From: Streptomyces sp. NBC_00224
Lineage (GTDB): Bacteria; Actinomycetota; Actinomycetes; Streptomycetales; Streptomycetaceae
NCBI RefSeq assembly: GCF_041435195.1
Contig: NZ_CP108106.1
Span: forward strand, 7,577,001 to 7,641,000
DNA: 64,000 bases
Direction: 5' to 3'
The position numbers were made by a program, and so were the translations under genes. Of the stretch, positions 50,364 to 59,275 are shown piece after piece. The notes under the pieces were generated by a model. It had not been told where the DNA came from, did not search any database, and was given only the letters and a program-made list of their open reading frames with translations. Numbering within the stretch: the stretch's first letter is position 1; each line of letters starts with the position of its first letter.

Positions 50364-50660
50364 CGCCGCCACAGCCCCACTTCCCGTCCCCTGTGTGGGC
50401 ACCCGGCCCCCTCGCACCGCTGGTGTCGGCGGTACGAGAACCGGCGCGATGTCGAGCGCGGCGGGCAGGATCAGGCCCGCCGCAGCGAGGACTTCGAGGG
50501 TTCCGATGGTCTTCACGCCGCCGCCGCTGAAGTCTTCGACCCATCTCGCGCTGGGCCCGCTGGCGGCTGTCTTCTCCTTCGGTGTGATCACCTTGAAGCC
50601 ACCGCCGACCAGGTAGGCAACGGCGAGCAGCCCGGTAACGATCCACAGGGCGACGTTCAT
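50337..50660 (-). pseudogene. C-terminally truncated DoxX-like membrane protein
   Basis: A 107-aa frame starting MNVALWIVTGLLAVAYLVGG and FKVITPKEKTAASGPSARWV, with EDFSGGGVKTIGTLEVLAAA, then LILPAALDIAPVLVPP, all as in DoxX/DUF4870-like proteins. After that the frame reads low-complexity sequence and runs into the convergent DUF1003 gene. The last one or two membrane helices of the family appear to be missing. Confidence 0.6.
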
Positions 50661-50726
50661 GGGGTTTGTCCTTGCGGGGTTGGGGGGCGGTTGGGTGGGC
50701 GGCGTGGCGATCGGGTGGTTGGTTGG

Positions 50727-51200
50727 TTATCCGTGCTGGCCGGGCTGGTAGTTGCCGGCGGGCTGCTGGACGGTGACGTTCAAGCGGTTGAATGCGTTGA
50801 TGACGGCGATCTGGGTCACCAGGGCGGCGAGCTGGTCCTCGTCGTAGTGCTTGGCGGCGTTCGCCCAGATGTCGTCGGGGACGCCACCGGATGCGTCGGC
50901 GATGCGGGTGGCCTGTTCGGTGAGCTCCAGGGCGGCGCGTTCGGCATCGGTGAAGACTGTGGCCTCGCGCCAGGCCGCGACCAGGTGGAGGCGTACCGGG
51001 GTCTCCCCGGCGGCGGTCGCGTCCTTGGTGTGCATGTCGACGCATCCGGCACAGCCGTTGATCTGACTGGCGCGGAGCATCACCAGCTCACGCGTCGCGG
51101 CCGGCAGGGTCGAGTCTCCGAGCGCCTTGCCCGCCGCGATGATGTGCTTCCACGCCTTGGCGGCGGCCGGGTTGGCGAAGACGTTCAACCGAGCATTCAT
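50727..51200 (-). CDS. carboxymuconolactone decarboxylase / AhpD-like protein
   Basis: A 157-aa AhpD-like protein: ELVMLRASQINGCAGCVDMH with the CxxC-x3-H redox centre, then AWREATVFTDAERAALELTE and QIAVINAFNRLNVTVQQP. It probably acts as a peroxidase-type or thiol-reductase antioxidant. It starts at ATG 51200 behind an ECF41-type promoter (51239-51265). The divergent gene encodes the ECF41 sigma factor, a pairing known for this sigma group. Confidence 0.93.
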   Translation of the reverse strand: MNARLNVFANPAAAKAWKHIIAAGKALGDSTLPAATRELVMLRASQINGCAGCVDMHTKDATAAGETPVRLHLVAAWREATVFTDAERAALELTEQATRIADASGGVPDDIWANAAKHYDEDQLAALVTQIAVINAFNRLNVTVQQPAGNYQPGQHG

Positions 51201-51238
51201 GATGCATTCCTTTGCCGTCGTTTGCTGTTGCCCTCTAA

Positions 51239-51265
51239 GACAGGGCACTCCGGCTGGCTGTGACG
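51239..51265 (-). promoter_or_regulatory. ECF41-type promoter of the carboxymuconolactone decarboxylase gene
   Basis: On the minus strand, CGTCACA (51265-51259), a 16-bp spacer, then TGTC (51242-51239). The ECF41 consensus reported in other bacteria is TGTCACA-N16-CGTC; the match misses one base in each element. It lies 39 bp before the start codon. Confidence 0.7.
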
Positions 51266-51430
51266 GCGGCGAATGTGACGTGCATCTCCCCGCTGCGGCG
51301 CCGATGACGTGCTGATGGCCGGGCCGGGCTCCTCGGGTACCCTTCTCGACGCCCTGTGGATCTTGGAACGGGCAGGCGGGGCGGCGAGCTCGACCGAGCG
51401 CCGCAGTACGCGAGTTGGGGGAGGGTTTAC

Positions 51431-52363
51431 GTGCCGGGGTCAACAGGTGAGACGGACGCGTCGGGCTACCGGCCGCTGATGTTCTCCATCGCCTACGGGA
51501 TGACCGGGTCGGTGGGCGACGCCGAGGACATCGTGCAGGACGCGTTCCTCGGCCTGACCCGGGCGTACCGGGCAGGTACGGCGATCGCCGCTCCGAAGGC
51601 ATACCTGACCACGGCGGTGACACGGCTGGGGATCAACTACCTGAGTTCGGCGCGGGTACGGCGTGAGACCTATGTGGGGAACTGGCTGCCCGAGCCGGTC
51701 GTCGTGACCACCGATCGGCCGGGGCCGGCCGAGCACGCCGTGCTGGCCGACTCGTTGTCGATGGCGTTTCTCGTGCTGCTGGAGGCCCTCTCCCCGGTGG
51801 AGCGGGCGGTGTTCGTGCTGCGTGAGGTGTTCGGGTACGGCTACCCGGATGTGGCGAGGACCACCGGCAAGTCCGAGGCGAACTGTCGGCAGATCTTCGC
51901 CCGGGCCAGGAAGCGCATCGCCGCCGGATGGCAGGAGGCCGACAGTGCGCCGCCCCGGGCGCGGCGGGCGGAGGGCGAGGAGCTGGCCCGTAAGTTCTTC
52001 GAGGCCGCCGAGGGTGGCGACATGGACGCGCTGCTCGGGATGCTCGCGCCTGACGTGGTGTTCTACGGGGACGGCGGCGGCAAGGCGCGGGCGACCAGGA
52101 ACCCGGTGACCGAGCCGCGGCGCGTCGGACAGTTGCTCGTCGGCGGGCTCCGCCGGACCCGGTTGCTCGGCGCCGCCCTCCGGCCGGCCTGGGTCAACGG
52201 TCGGCCGGGCGCCGTGACGTACGACGCCGAAGGGCGCGTGGTCAGCGTGGTCGAGGTCGACATCGTCGGCGGCGTGATCCACGCGATCCACTCCGTGTCC
52301 AACCCCGACAAGCTCGGCCATCTCGGGTCGGTGTCCGACATGGCGCGACTGCCGGTGGAGTAG
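51431..52363 (+). CDS. ECF41-family sigma factor with C-terminal SnoaL-like domain
   Basis: A 310-aa sigma factor. Region 2 is RPLMFSIAYGMTGSVGDAED with VQDAFLGL. Region 4 is LSPVERAVFVLREVFGYGYP, then ARTTGKSEANCRQIFARARK. The linker motif WLPEP and the C-terminal motifs DGGGK and NPDKL are diagnostic of ECF41, whose C-terminal SnoaL-like extension regulates the sigma. No anti-sigma gene is needed in this group. GTG 51431 is chosen; an upstream in-frame GTG at 51356 is possible. Confidence 0.94.
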   Translation: MPGSTGETDASGYRPLMFSIAYGMTGSVGDAEDIVQDAFLGLTRAYRAGTAIAAPKAYLTTAVTRLGINYLSSARVRRETYVGNWLPEPVVVTTDRPGPAEHAVLADSLSMAFLVLLEALSPVERAVFVLREVFGYGYPDVARTTGKSEANCRQIFARARKRIAAGWQEADSAPPRARRAEGEELARKFFEAAEGGDMDALLGMLAPDVVFYGDGGGKARATRNPVTEPRRVGQLLVGGLRRTRLLGAALRPAWVNGRPGAVTYDAEGRVVSVVEVDIVGGVIHAIHSVSNPDKLGHLGSVSDMARLPVE

Positions 52364-52532
52364 TCCACCCCGGGCAGCGACAACCCGTAGCCGTGATCCG
52401 GTGGTTGGTGCCCCTCGCGTTCCTCGAAAGGGGCGTTCCAGTACGCGGTTGCCCAACGACAGCCCCGGTCAACGAACCGGGAGTCCTGTCGGCCGGCAGG
52501 CTCCGCATGCCGGGAGCGGGCTGTCGCCCGGC

Positions 52533-52563
52533 GCACGCCGCGGCGCCGGGCACCGCGGCGTGC
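52533..52563. terminator. bidirectional terminator between ECF41 and CAP genes
   Basis: Inverted repeat GCACGCCGCGG / CCGCGGCGTGC with a 9-nt loop, placed between the two convergent genes. Confidence 0.6.
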
Positions 52564-52613
52564 GTGCTCACCGGCGGCGTGTGCCGCCGCTGGCGGTGGT
52601 TGACGGCTCTGGG

Positions 52614-53516
52614 TCAGCCGACGAAGTCCTGCGCCCACCAGTAGTTGCCGTTGGCGTCGACTGTGACGCCGACGCCGGTGTACTTGTAGGCGTCGCCCAG
52701 CATGATCTGCTCGTGCAGCGGTTCCCTGATCCACGCGTCGACGACCGAGGCGGCGTCCTTCCACATGCCGGGCGCGCCGGCCGCGTTCTCGGCGGTAGCG
52801 CCGATCGGGCGCGGGTAGCCGTACCTTCGGAGCGCGTCCGACATCCCCGCGTAGGTCCAATGGCCCTGCTGACCGCGCCGGGCTTCCTCGTTCGCCTCGT
52901 CCTGTGCGGTACGGGCCACGGCGTCGTCGTACTGGAGTGCCGCCTTGCCGTGCTGTACGCGGTAGTTGTTGACGAGGTCGAACACCTGCCGCTGCACTGT
53001 GGCGGGCGGATTCTGGCCCTGGTCGCCGCCCCACTTCCACATCTGGGAGGCCGTGAAGTTGCAGGCGTAGATCTGCACCGGGGTGCTGTCGGCAGTGTTC
53101 CCGCCGGAGACGTCCAGGCACTTGTTGGACTGCGGGTTGATGAGGGCGTCGCCTTGGTAGCGGACCCACTTCTGCGCTCCGCTGCCGTTGCAGTCCCACA
53201 GTTGCACGGGAGTGCGGTCGGCGGTGCCGCTGGACGCGACGTCCAGGCACTTGCCGAACGCGGTCACCGTCGCACCGACCTCGCCGGGCTGCTCGGTGTA
53301 GGTCCATCTCTGGGACGTGGTTCCGTTGCAGCCGTAGATCTGCACGGCGGTGCCGTTGCCCGTGTTCCCGCCGCGTACGTCGAGGCACTTGCCCCCGAGC
53401 CCGACAACCGGGCCGGTGAGCTGCGCTGCCTGCGCCGTTGCCGGAACGGCGGCGATGCCCATCGCGGCGACGGCCAGCGTCCCCCATATGTGCGACTTCT
53501 TGAGTGCCAGTATCAT
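52614..53516 (-). CDS. secreted ricin B-type lectin + CAP (SCP/PR-1) domain protein
   Basis: A 300-aa exported protein. The signal peptide ends near PATAQA (about residue 30). A beta-trefoil lectin with three QxW repeats follows (SQRWTYTEQP, AQKWVRYQGD, SQMWKWGGDQ), each preceded by a CNG/CNF unit. A CAP domain occupies about 165-300 (VFDLVNNYRVQHGKAALQYD, TAENAAGAPG, WIREPLHEQIMLGDAYKYTG and the end YWWAQDFVG). The lectin would target glycans; CAP domains bind sterols or lipids or act as hydrolase-like effectors. ATG 53516. Confidence 0.92.
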   Translation of the reverse strand: MILALKKSHIWGTLAVAAMGIAAVPATAQAAQLTGPVVGLGGKCLDVRGGNTGNGTAVQIYGCNGTTSQRWTYTEQPGEVGATVTAFGKCLDVASSGTADRTPVQLWDCNGSGAQKWVRYQGDALINPQSNKCLDVSGGNTADSTPVQIYACNFTASQMWKWGGDQGQNPPATVQRQVFDLVNNYRVQHGKAALQYDDAVARTAQDEANEEARRGQQGHWTYAGMSDALRRYGYPRPIGATAENAAGAPGMWKDAASVVDAWIREPLHEQIMLGDAYKYTGVGVTVDANGNYWWAQDFVG

Positions 53517-53724
53517 GGCAGTCAGTCCTTGCCCTCGTATCCGCGGCCCGGGTGTGCCACCAGGGCCGTTCATGTCGTTGAGGACGGTATGGACGGGCTC
53601 TCAATATCGAATAAACGCCTTCTGGCAAACGTCTTCTGGGCGCGAGCGGGCCTTCAAGGTCGATGCCCGAAAGGGGTATCAAGCCCTGCACGGCCGCCGC
53701 CGCGCCGCCGTCGACGGGCGCCGC

Positions 53725-54822
53725 TCAAGTCCGTGTAGCGCGGCCGCACCCCTTGTCCGTCCGCTGCTCCAGCGGCGCGCTGCGGTCGTACGGATCGATC
53801 GCGGGGCCATCACCCGCCCCGGTGTCCTGTCCCGAGCCGAACACCGGAGTGAGGTAGCCGTTCGGTGCGCCGCAACCGCCGTTGGTCATGTGGAGTTTGT
53901 ACGAGACGAGGGAGAACGTTCCCGGCTCGGTGATCACCTTCGCGGGGTTGTCCCAGCTCACCACGACTTCGCGGCGCACGATCGTACGCTCGACGTCGTC
54001 GCTGCCCGCGGCCGCGCGCGCGACCGGGTATACGTACGTGATGTCGGTGGACACCTGCAGCGCGCCGCGCTCACCTTGCTGATACGTCATCCGGCCCCGC
54101 GTCTTCACCACGTCCCCGACGAGACGTGTACGCGTCTTGTCGAACCGGCTGAACAGCAGCAGCGGGTCGTTCTCCTTGCTGGGTGTGCGGAACGCGGTCG
54201 ACAGGTAATCCTGGACGTCCTTCTGGTGCGGATTGATCCGGGCGATCGCCTTGGTGGGGTGATCGCCGCGCAGCACCGCCGGATCGAGGCTGGTGGCGGC
54301 GAGGAAGTCCCGGGTGCTGCCGAGGGCCTGTGCCACCTCCGCCGTACTCATCCACCCGGTCGCTTTGGCCTCGGGAACCGTGATCCCGGCGGCGTTGTCG
54401 GCCCAGCGTGCTGCGGGCGATCCCCTGAACGGTTGGTCGAGGGTGGGCCGCTCCGCCGGTGGAGTGGGCGGCGCCTGGTCGGGGCGTCCCGACTCGGCGG
54501 CAAGCGGGGTGTCGGGCTGCGCGTCATCGCCGAACAATCCGACGACCCGCCCCGGCATCAAGGCCACGACCAGCAGAGCGAGCGACGCCAGGAAGCCGAC
54601 GACGTACCACCCCTGCCTCTTCCGCCTCGGCCGGGCAGGCGAGTGGCTGCGCCACGCCTGCGGCGACTCGGGTTCCTCGCGCAACCGCCGCGCCACCACG
54701 CGGGCCCGCGCGGACGGCTCCTTGGGCGCGTCCGCCACGCCGTCTGCGGACTCCCGCAGGAACCGTTCCCACTCCTCGTCAGGCACCGACGAACCGCTGC
54801 TCTGCTCCCCAACCCCGCTCAC
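53725..54822 (-). CDS. membrane-anchored hypothetical protein
   Basis: A 365-aa protein typical of streptomycetes. It has a polar N-terminus (EEWERFLRESADGVADAPKE), a basic patch, one membrane helix (WYVVGFLASLALLVVALMPG) at about 105-125, and an extracellular domain with FLAATSLDPAVLRGDHPTKA, YLSTAFRTPSKENDPLLLFS and Cys residues near the end (GGCGAPNGYLTPVFG). No domain of known function is recognised. GTG 54822 has AGGGGG upstream. Confidence 0.75.
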   Translation of the reverse strand: MSGVGEQSSGSSVPDEEWERFLRESADGVADAPKEPSARARVVARRLREEPESPQAWRSHSPARPRRKRQGWYVVGFLASLALLVVALMPGRVVGLFGDDAQPDTPLAAESGRPDQAPPTPPAERPTLDQPFRGSPAARWADNAAGITVPEAKATGWMSTAEVAQALGSTRDFLAATSLDPAVLRGDHPTKAIARINPHQKDVQDYLSTAFRTPSKENDPLLLFSRFDKTRTRLVGDVVKTRGRMTYQQGERGALQVSTDITYVYPVARAAAGSDDVERTIVRREVVVSWDNPAKVITEPGTFSLVSYKLHMTNGGCGAPNGYLTPVFGSGQDTGAGDGPAIDPYDRSAPLEQRTDKGCGRATRT

Positions 54823-55163
54823 GCCAAATCCCCCTGCATCAACTGCCGCCCAGGCCCTCCCCAGCGGCCCGCCAATGGTCGCACAGCAGGTTTCTAACCT
54901 GGTTTCTGACCTGGTATCCGAGCAGGGGCGGCCGCAGCGCGGCATCATCACCGATCGACATCACCGCCCGTCACCACCGACCGACGCCATCGGCCCGCTG
55001 GTAGCGGCGCTGGTCAGCATGGTCAGTGTCGAGGACGCCATCGCCACTTTCCGGACTGAAGTACGTGTACGCCCTCAGTACGTGTACGCCCTCGGCAACC
55101 TCACGAGCTGACCGAGAGCGAGGAGGCGGCGCTCAGCGTGAACCCGGCTACGGTCCCGATGGT
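54823..55163. other. intergenic region with a 17-bp tandem repeat
   Basis: 341 bp without a convincing gene. AGTACGTGTACGCCCTC is duplicated head-to-tail at 55060-55093. The rest is unremarkable. Confidence 0.5.
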
Positions 55164-55997
55164 TCAGCAGCACTGCATGGTGAACATCGCCCGGTCGAAG
55201 CGGCGTTCGGCGAGGTCCTGGGGGCGGATGAGCCAGTACAGGGCTCCGCAGTCGCCCCACATCATGTCGGCGTCGTCGTCCGTGTCGAACTGCGCCAGCA
55301 GGACCCAGTGTTGGGCCTCTTCGTCGACGCGGGGGTCGTCCCAGCGCACGTCCGCACCGAGGACGCCGTGGGCGATCTCCTGCTCGACCGGGTTCTGCAC
55401 CGGATCCGCATGGCCGCCTATCCGATGGCCGGGGCCCGAGGAATGGTCGTACAGCGCGTCGGTGAACTCTTCAGGCCACCCGTCGTCAAGAGCGTCCTTC
55501 GGCAACGCCGCCCGCATGGTGGGGTGCCACACATCCGGCGCCGTAGGCTCCACCCGAACTGCCAGAGGCACCTCGGGATACGCCTCAAGGCCTACGGGGA
55601 CAGCACGCTCGGCCACCGGCACTCCCGCAGGCACGTACACCACCCGCGCCCCGGCCCACGTGTCGGGTTCATCCGCGGCCACATACGCCGCGCCGTCATC
55701 GATCTGCCCGTCGAAGTAGAAGAACAACAAACTGCCGTCGGCCGGCAGCGCAATGTCCAGGGCGCCGACGGGCACCGCGGTGCAGTCGACCGAGGCCACG
55801 AACGACAACGGCCCATGCCCCTGCCAGACCGGCCAGGTCTCGCCCTGCGGCAACGCGGGCCGCCCACCCAGCCGACCGGCCACCGTTTCACTCTCGACAG
55901 CCTTCACCAGGTGCGCGCCGGGGCGCAGCAGAGCAAGCCAGCTCTCGGCCAGGTCGGCGGGCAGGTGGGTGCGGGCGATGTCGTGCAGCGAAGTCAT
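55164..55997 (-). CDS. DUF1963 (YwqG-like) protein
   Basis: A 277-aa cytoplasmic protein: RLGGRPALPQGETWPVWQGH near the N-terminus, the strand LPADGSLLFFYFDGQIDDGA, and a C-terminal WVLLAQFDTDDDADMMWGDC followed by GALYWLIRPQDL. These are the hallmark W-P, LFFY and D-x-G segments of DUF1963. Its role is unknown; in some genomes it is linked to toxin or stress loci. ATG 55997 is preferred over ATG 56009. Confidence 0.9.
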   Translation of the reverse strand: MTSLHDIARTHLPADLAESWLALLRPGAHLVKAVESETVAGRLGGRPALPQGETWPVWQGHGPLSFVASVDCTAVPVGALDIALPADGSLLFFYFDGQIDDGAAYVAADEPDTWAGARVVYVPAGVPVAERAVPVGLEAYPEVPLAVRVEPTAPDVWHPTMRAALPKDALDDGWPEEFTDALYDHSSGPGHRIGGHADPVQNPVEQEIAHGVLGADVRWDDPRVDEEAQHWVLLAQFDTDDDADMMWGDCGALYWLIRPQDLAERRFDRAMFTMQCC

Positions 55998-56237
55998 GCC
56001 GCTGATCATGCACGACACCACTGACAGCCTCCGCCCGGCCACCAACCACCGCGTACCGGCGGAGGCTCGTGTCCGCCACGGCCGCCACGGCCGCTGCGGC
56101 GAGTGGTCGTACCGGGCGGCGACCATGACGCGAAGTGCAGTGCTGAATCAGCCCACTTGGTGTTCCGTGGGCAGGGGGCGGTCGGAAACTCACGACGGGT
56201 GACCCGGGTGCTGTAGGCGGCCCCTGGCTCGCGATGG

Positions 56238-57377
56238 TCACGTTCCGATGAGTTCGGGCGTCTCGGCTCGCCGCTCGACGGTGGCCAGCACCGGATAGTC
56301 GGTGTACCCGGTCTCACCGCCCGTATACATCAGGCCCTTGTCTCGAACCGGGTTGAGCGGTGCGCCGATGCGCAGTCGTTCGGTCAGGTCGGGGTTGGCG
56401 AGGAACGAGCGGCCGAGTGAGATCAGGTCGGCTCCCGCGGCGAGCAGCCGCTCGCCCTCGTGCTTTCCGCCGTCAGCCGGCAACGGCTTCCCCCACCCGA
56501 GGACCGGGTTGGCGATCAGCGTGCCCGGCCAGGCCTTCCGGATCTCCTGGAAGAGGGGTTGGTCCGGATCCGCGAAGACGACGTGCAGGTAGGCAAGGTT
56601 GGCATCGGCCAGGGCAGCGATGAGCGCCGGGTAGATGTCCTCGGTGTCGCCCTCCTCTATGCCGTTGACGGTGAGTCCGGGTGCGATCCGTACGCCTACC
56701 CGTTCCGGGCCGATCGCGTCGGCGACGGCTTTGACCACCTCGACCGTGAACCGGATGCGGCCGGCCACCGATCCGCCGTAGGCGTCGGTACGGTGGTTGG
56801 TCCCCTGCGCCAGGAACTGGTGCAGCAGGTAGCCGTTGGCGCCGTGCACTTCCACTCCGGCGAAGCCCGCGTCGATGGCGTTGCGGGCGGCGGCCGCGAA
56901 GTCGGCCACGGTGGAGTGGATCTCGTCGATGGTCATCTCACGCGGTACGACGGCGGGCTGGTGCCCGCTGGGGGTGAAGATCGTGTCCGGGAGAGGGATG
57001 GGCGAGGGCGCAACCGGCGTCAGCCCGCTGTTGTCGGGGTGGCCGACCCGACCACCGTGCTGCAACTGCAGGAACATCCGGCCGCCCGCAGCGCGCACGG
57101 CGTCGGTGACACCTCGCCATCCGGCCACGTGTGCCACGTTGTGGATCGCGGTGATGTTGGGATAGGTCTGTCCCACGGCGTTCGGTGTGGAGGCCTCGGC
57201 GATGATCAGCCCCGCGGTGGCACGCTGGGCGTAGTAGGTGGCCATGATCGGTTGCGGGACACCGTCGGCCCCGGCGCGGTTGCGGGTCATCGGCGCCATC
57301 ACCAGGCGGTTGGGCAGGTGCAGGGCGCCGAGGCGGGCGGGTTCGAAGAGGCGGGAGTCAACTGCTGTGTTCGTCAT
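56238..57377 (-). CDS. Old Yellow Enzyme family ene-reductase
   Basis: A 379-aa FMN enzyme: VMAPMTRNRAGADGVPQPIM, substrate and FMN residues in FAGVEVHGANGYLLHQFLAQ, then GTNHRTDAYGGSVAGRIRFT, and phosphate-binding LISLGRSFLANPDL. It reduces activated C=C bonds (enals, enones, nitroesters) with NAD(P)H. Its promoter holds a near-perfect palindrome (57390-57413) that recurs before the dehydrogenases at 59344 and 61096, so these genes probably share an electrophile-responsive MerR regulator. Confidence 0.94.
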   Translation of the reverse strand: MTNTAVDSRLFEPARLGALHLPNRLVMAPMTRNRAGADGVPQPIMATYYAQRATAGLIIAEASTPNAVGQTYPNITAIHNVAHVAGWRGVTDAVRAAGGRMFLQLQHGGRVGHPDNSGLTPVAPSPIPLPDTIFTPSGHQPAVVPREMTIDEIHSTVADFAAAARNAIDAGFAGVEVHGANGYLLHQFLAQGTNHRTDAYGGSVAGRIRFTVEVVKAVADAIGPERVGVRIAPGLTVNGIEEGDTEDIYPALIAALADANLAYLHVVFADPDQPLFQEIRKAWPGTLIANPVLGWGKPLPADGGKHEGERLLAAGADLISLGRSFLANPDLTERLRIGAPLNPVRDKGLMYTGGETGYTDYPVLATVERRAETPELIGT

Positions 57378-57389
57378 GCCGGTACGGTA

Positions 57390-57413
57390 GAACTTGACAT
57401 CAATGTCAGGTTC
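57390..57413. promoter_or_regulatory. MerR-type operator 1 (ene-reductase)
   Basis: Half-sites GAACTTGACAT and ATGTCAGGTTC are separated by two bases, with one mismatch per arm. On the minus strand it reads GAACCTGACATTGATGTCAA, exactly as in operator 2. It sits between -35 and -10-like elements spaced about 20 bp apart, as MerR activators require. Confidence 0.75.
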
Positions 57414-57442
57414 AAGTCCTGAATCGGCATGCGAGGTGGGGC

Positions 57443-57590
57443 ATGCGGATCGGTGAACTGGCTCGGCGCGGTGGGGTGAGCGAGCGTTCGCTGGGCTGTT
57501 ACGAGACGCAGGGACTGTTGAGGGCCGAGCGTACTCCGGGTGGCCAGCGGCACTGCGGCGAGTGGGCGGTCGACCGGGTCATCCGCATCA
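57443..57590 (+). pseudogene. truncated MerR-family regulator
   Basis: The frame opens MRIGELARRGGVSERSLGCY with ETQGLLRAERTPGGQRHCGE, a clear MerR helix-turn-helix and wing in which the usual Tyr residues (YYE, RHY) read Cys. After WAVDRVIRI the homology ends; an 8-bp minisatellite and the convergent hydrolase gene follow. The effector domain is missing. Its target operator is still present next to it. Confidence 0.75.
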
Positions 57591-57622
57591 ATCACCCCTG
57601 CCGTATCGGTCGGCGTCTGGTC

Positions 57623-57670
57623 TGCCCGACCGCCCGACCGCCTGACTGCCCGACTGCCCGACTGTTCGGC
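57623..57670. repeat. 8-bp minisatellite (6 units)
   Basis: Tandem units of TGCCCGAC/CGCCCGAC type, the last one diverged (TGTTCGGC), lie at the decayed end of the merR fragment. Slippage here may have contributed to the gene's loss. Confidence 0.75.
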
Positions 57671-57677
57671 TGTGCGG

Positions 57678-58472
57678 TCAGCCCCGGTCACCCAGGTCCA
57701 GGCGGTCGAGCAGTCCGGCGTTGGTGAAGGCGGCGATGAGTTCGTCACGGCCCTCGGTGAAGTGCGCCCAGCTGTCGTAGTGGACGGGAACCACTCGGCG
57801 GGCACCGAGGATCTTGGCGGCGTCGGCGGCTTGCGCGCTGTCGAGGACGATCAGCCCGCCGTCGAAGAGATCGGGGAAGCGGGGAGCCCCGGCGAACAGG
57901 ATGGCGGTGTCCACCGGGCCGAACCGATCGGCGATCTCCTTGACCAGGTCGAGTGAGGCGTTGTCGCCGCTGACGTAGACCGTGGGCAGGCCTTCCCCGG
58001 TCAGGACGAATCCGACGACCTGGCCGGTGATCGGTTCGACGTCGTCGCGGGCGCCGGGTCCGTGGAGGGCCGGCACGCCCGTGACGGTGATCGTGCCGCC
58101 GTCGGGGCGGTCCAGCACGATCGACTCCCAGTCGGTCAGCCCCTTGGCCCCTGCCCCCAGGCGCTGCCCGCCCCCGGGCGTGGTCAGGGTCAGCGGGACG
58201 TCGGCGAGCAGTGCCCGGCCGGATTCGTCGAGGTTGTCGGGGTGTTCGTCGTGGGAGAGCAGCACTACGTCGATACGGCCGAGGTCGGCTGGTACGGCGG
58301 ACGCGGGTGCTGTCTTGGTCAGCTGGCCGCCGGGTACGTGGTAGTCGCGGGGTGCGTCGAAGGTGGGGTCGGTCAGGAAGCGCAGGCCGCCGTATTCGAA
58401 GAGGGCGGTCGGGCCACCGAAGACACGGATGGGTATCTGCTCACTGGTCGTGCTGGTGCTGGTGCTGGTCAT
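57678..58472 (-). CDS. metallo-beta-lactamase-fold hydrolase (UlaG-like)
   Basis: A 264-aa MBL-fold protein: FGGPTALFEYGGLRFLTDPT, the metal motif LSHDEHPDNLD (an HxxHxD variant), a further ligand in VTGVPALHGPGA, SGDNASLDLVKE, and VVPVHYDSWAHF at the end. The ThrSer repeat start (MTSTSTSTTSEQ) follows ATG 58472. The substrate is unknown. It is divergent from a CGNR regulator with three inverted TCACGGAT elements between. Confidence 0.88.
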   Translation of the reverse strand: MTSTSTSTTSEQIPIRVFGGPTALFEYGGLRFLTDPTFDAPRDYHVPGGQLTKTAPASAVPADLGRIDVVLLSHDEHPDNLDESGRALLADVPLTLTTPGGGQRLGAGAKGLTDWESIVLDRPDGGTITVTGVPALHGPGARDDVEPITGQVVGFVLTGEGLPTVYVSGDNASLDLVKEIADRFGPVDTAILFAGAPRFPDLFDGGLIVLDSAQAADAAKILGARRVVPVHYDSWAHFTEGRDELIAAFTNAGLLDRLDLGDRG

Positions 58473-58479
58473 CAAAACC

Positions 58480-58535
58480 TCACGGATAGAAAGCGGTTCA
58501 TCCGTGAAGTACGGTAGCGGTCTCTCACGGATGAA
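58480..58535. promoter_or_regulatory. inverted-repeat operators between MBL and CGNR genes
   Basis: TTCATCCGTGA (58497-58507) and TCACGGATGAA (58525-58535) are perfect inverted copies 28 bp apart centre to centre. A third half, TCACGGAT, is at 58480-58487. It is a likely binding site of the adjacent CGNR regulator. Confidence 0.7.
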
Positions 58536-58548
58536 GGCAAGCCGTACC

Positions 58549-59157
58549 ATGACAGTTATGAGCGAGACCCCGACCGCCGGACCCGTGCCACCGCCCGCGC
58601 CAGGGGCGGAGGACTACCTCGCCCTCGACTTCGTCAACAGCGCCATCGCGCTGCCCGGAGGGCACTTCATCGATTTCCTCGGCACCCCCGCGGCCGCGAA
58701 TCGGTGGCTCCACGAACACGGCCTCGCGCCGGCCGACGCCGGAGTGCAGGAGATGTGCGCTACACAACTGCGCTCCCTGCGCGAACACATCAGGGCACTG
58801 TTCGCCGCCCGCGTCGCCGGCCTGCCCGTCCTGCCCGCGGCACTGTCCGCCGTCAACGACGCGCTGAGCAGGGCTCCCGTAGCCGCCCTGCTGTACTGGG
58901 ACGAGAAGAACGGCCCCTACCGCGCGGCACCGTGCCCCACCAACGAGATCCTCGACCGCGCTCTCGCGACCCTCGCGGCCAACGCTGCCGACCTCCTCAC
59001 CGGCCCCGACGCCGACCGCCTCACCGGTTGCGGTTCCACCCCCTGCAACCGCTACCTGCTGCGCCACGGCCGCCGCCACTGGTGCTCCACCCGCTGCGGC
59101 GACCGCGCCCGCGCGGCCCGCGCCTACGCCCGGCGCGCCCAGCAGAAGACAGACTGA
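58549..59157 (+). CDS. CGNR zinc-finger regulator (ABATE domain)
   Basis: A 202-aa putative regulator. The N-terminal ABATE domain starts YLALDFVNSAIALPGGHFID, with LRSLREHIRALFAARVAGLP. The C-terminal zinc finger reads LTGCGSTPCNRYLLRHGRRH and WCSTRCGDRARAARAYARR, with Cys pairs as in CGNR fingers although the signature reads CGDR. It probably controls the divergent MBL-fold gene via the inverted repeats between them. ATG 58549. Confidence 0.88.
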   Translation: MTVMSETPTAGPVPPPAPGAEDYLALDFVNSAIALPGGHFIDFLGTPAAANRWLHEHGLAPADAGVQEMCATQLRSLREHIRALFAARVAGLPVLPAALSAVNDALSRAPVAALLYWDEKNGPYRAAPCPTNEILDRALATLAANAADLLTGPDADRLTGCGSTPCNRYLLRHGRRHWCSTRCGDRARAARAYARRAQQKTD

Positions 59158-59275
59158 CGAACTCCGGGCAGTCCGAGGAGAGTTGGTCGAATCCGACGCG
59201 TCTTCCGGCCGTCGCCGCCCCTGCGTCGGGCCAGCTCGCCGATCGGCATTTCCTCACCTCGCTTGACGACGACTT

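Noticed and set aside
57623..57670. Short regular repeats considered as a CRISPR array
   Set aside because: Units are contiguous 8-mers without spacers; a minisatellite. No cas genes are present in the window.
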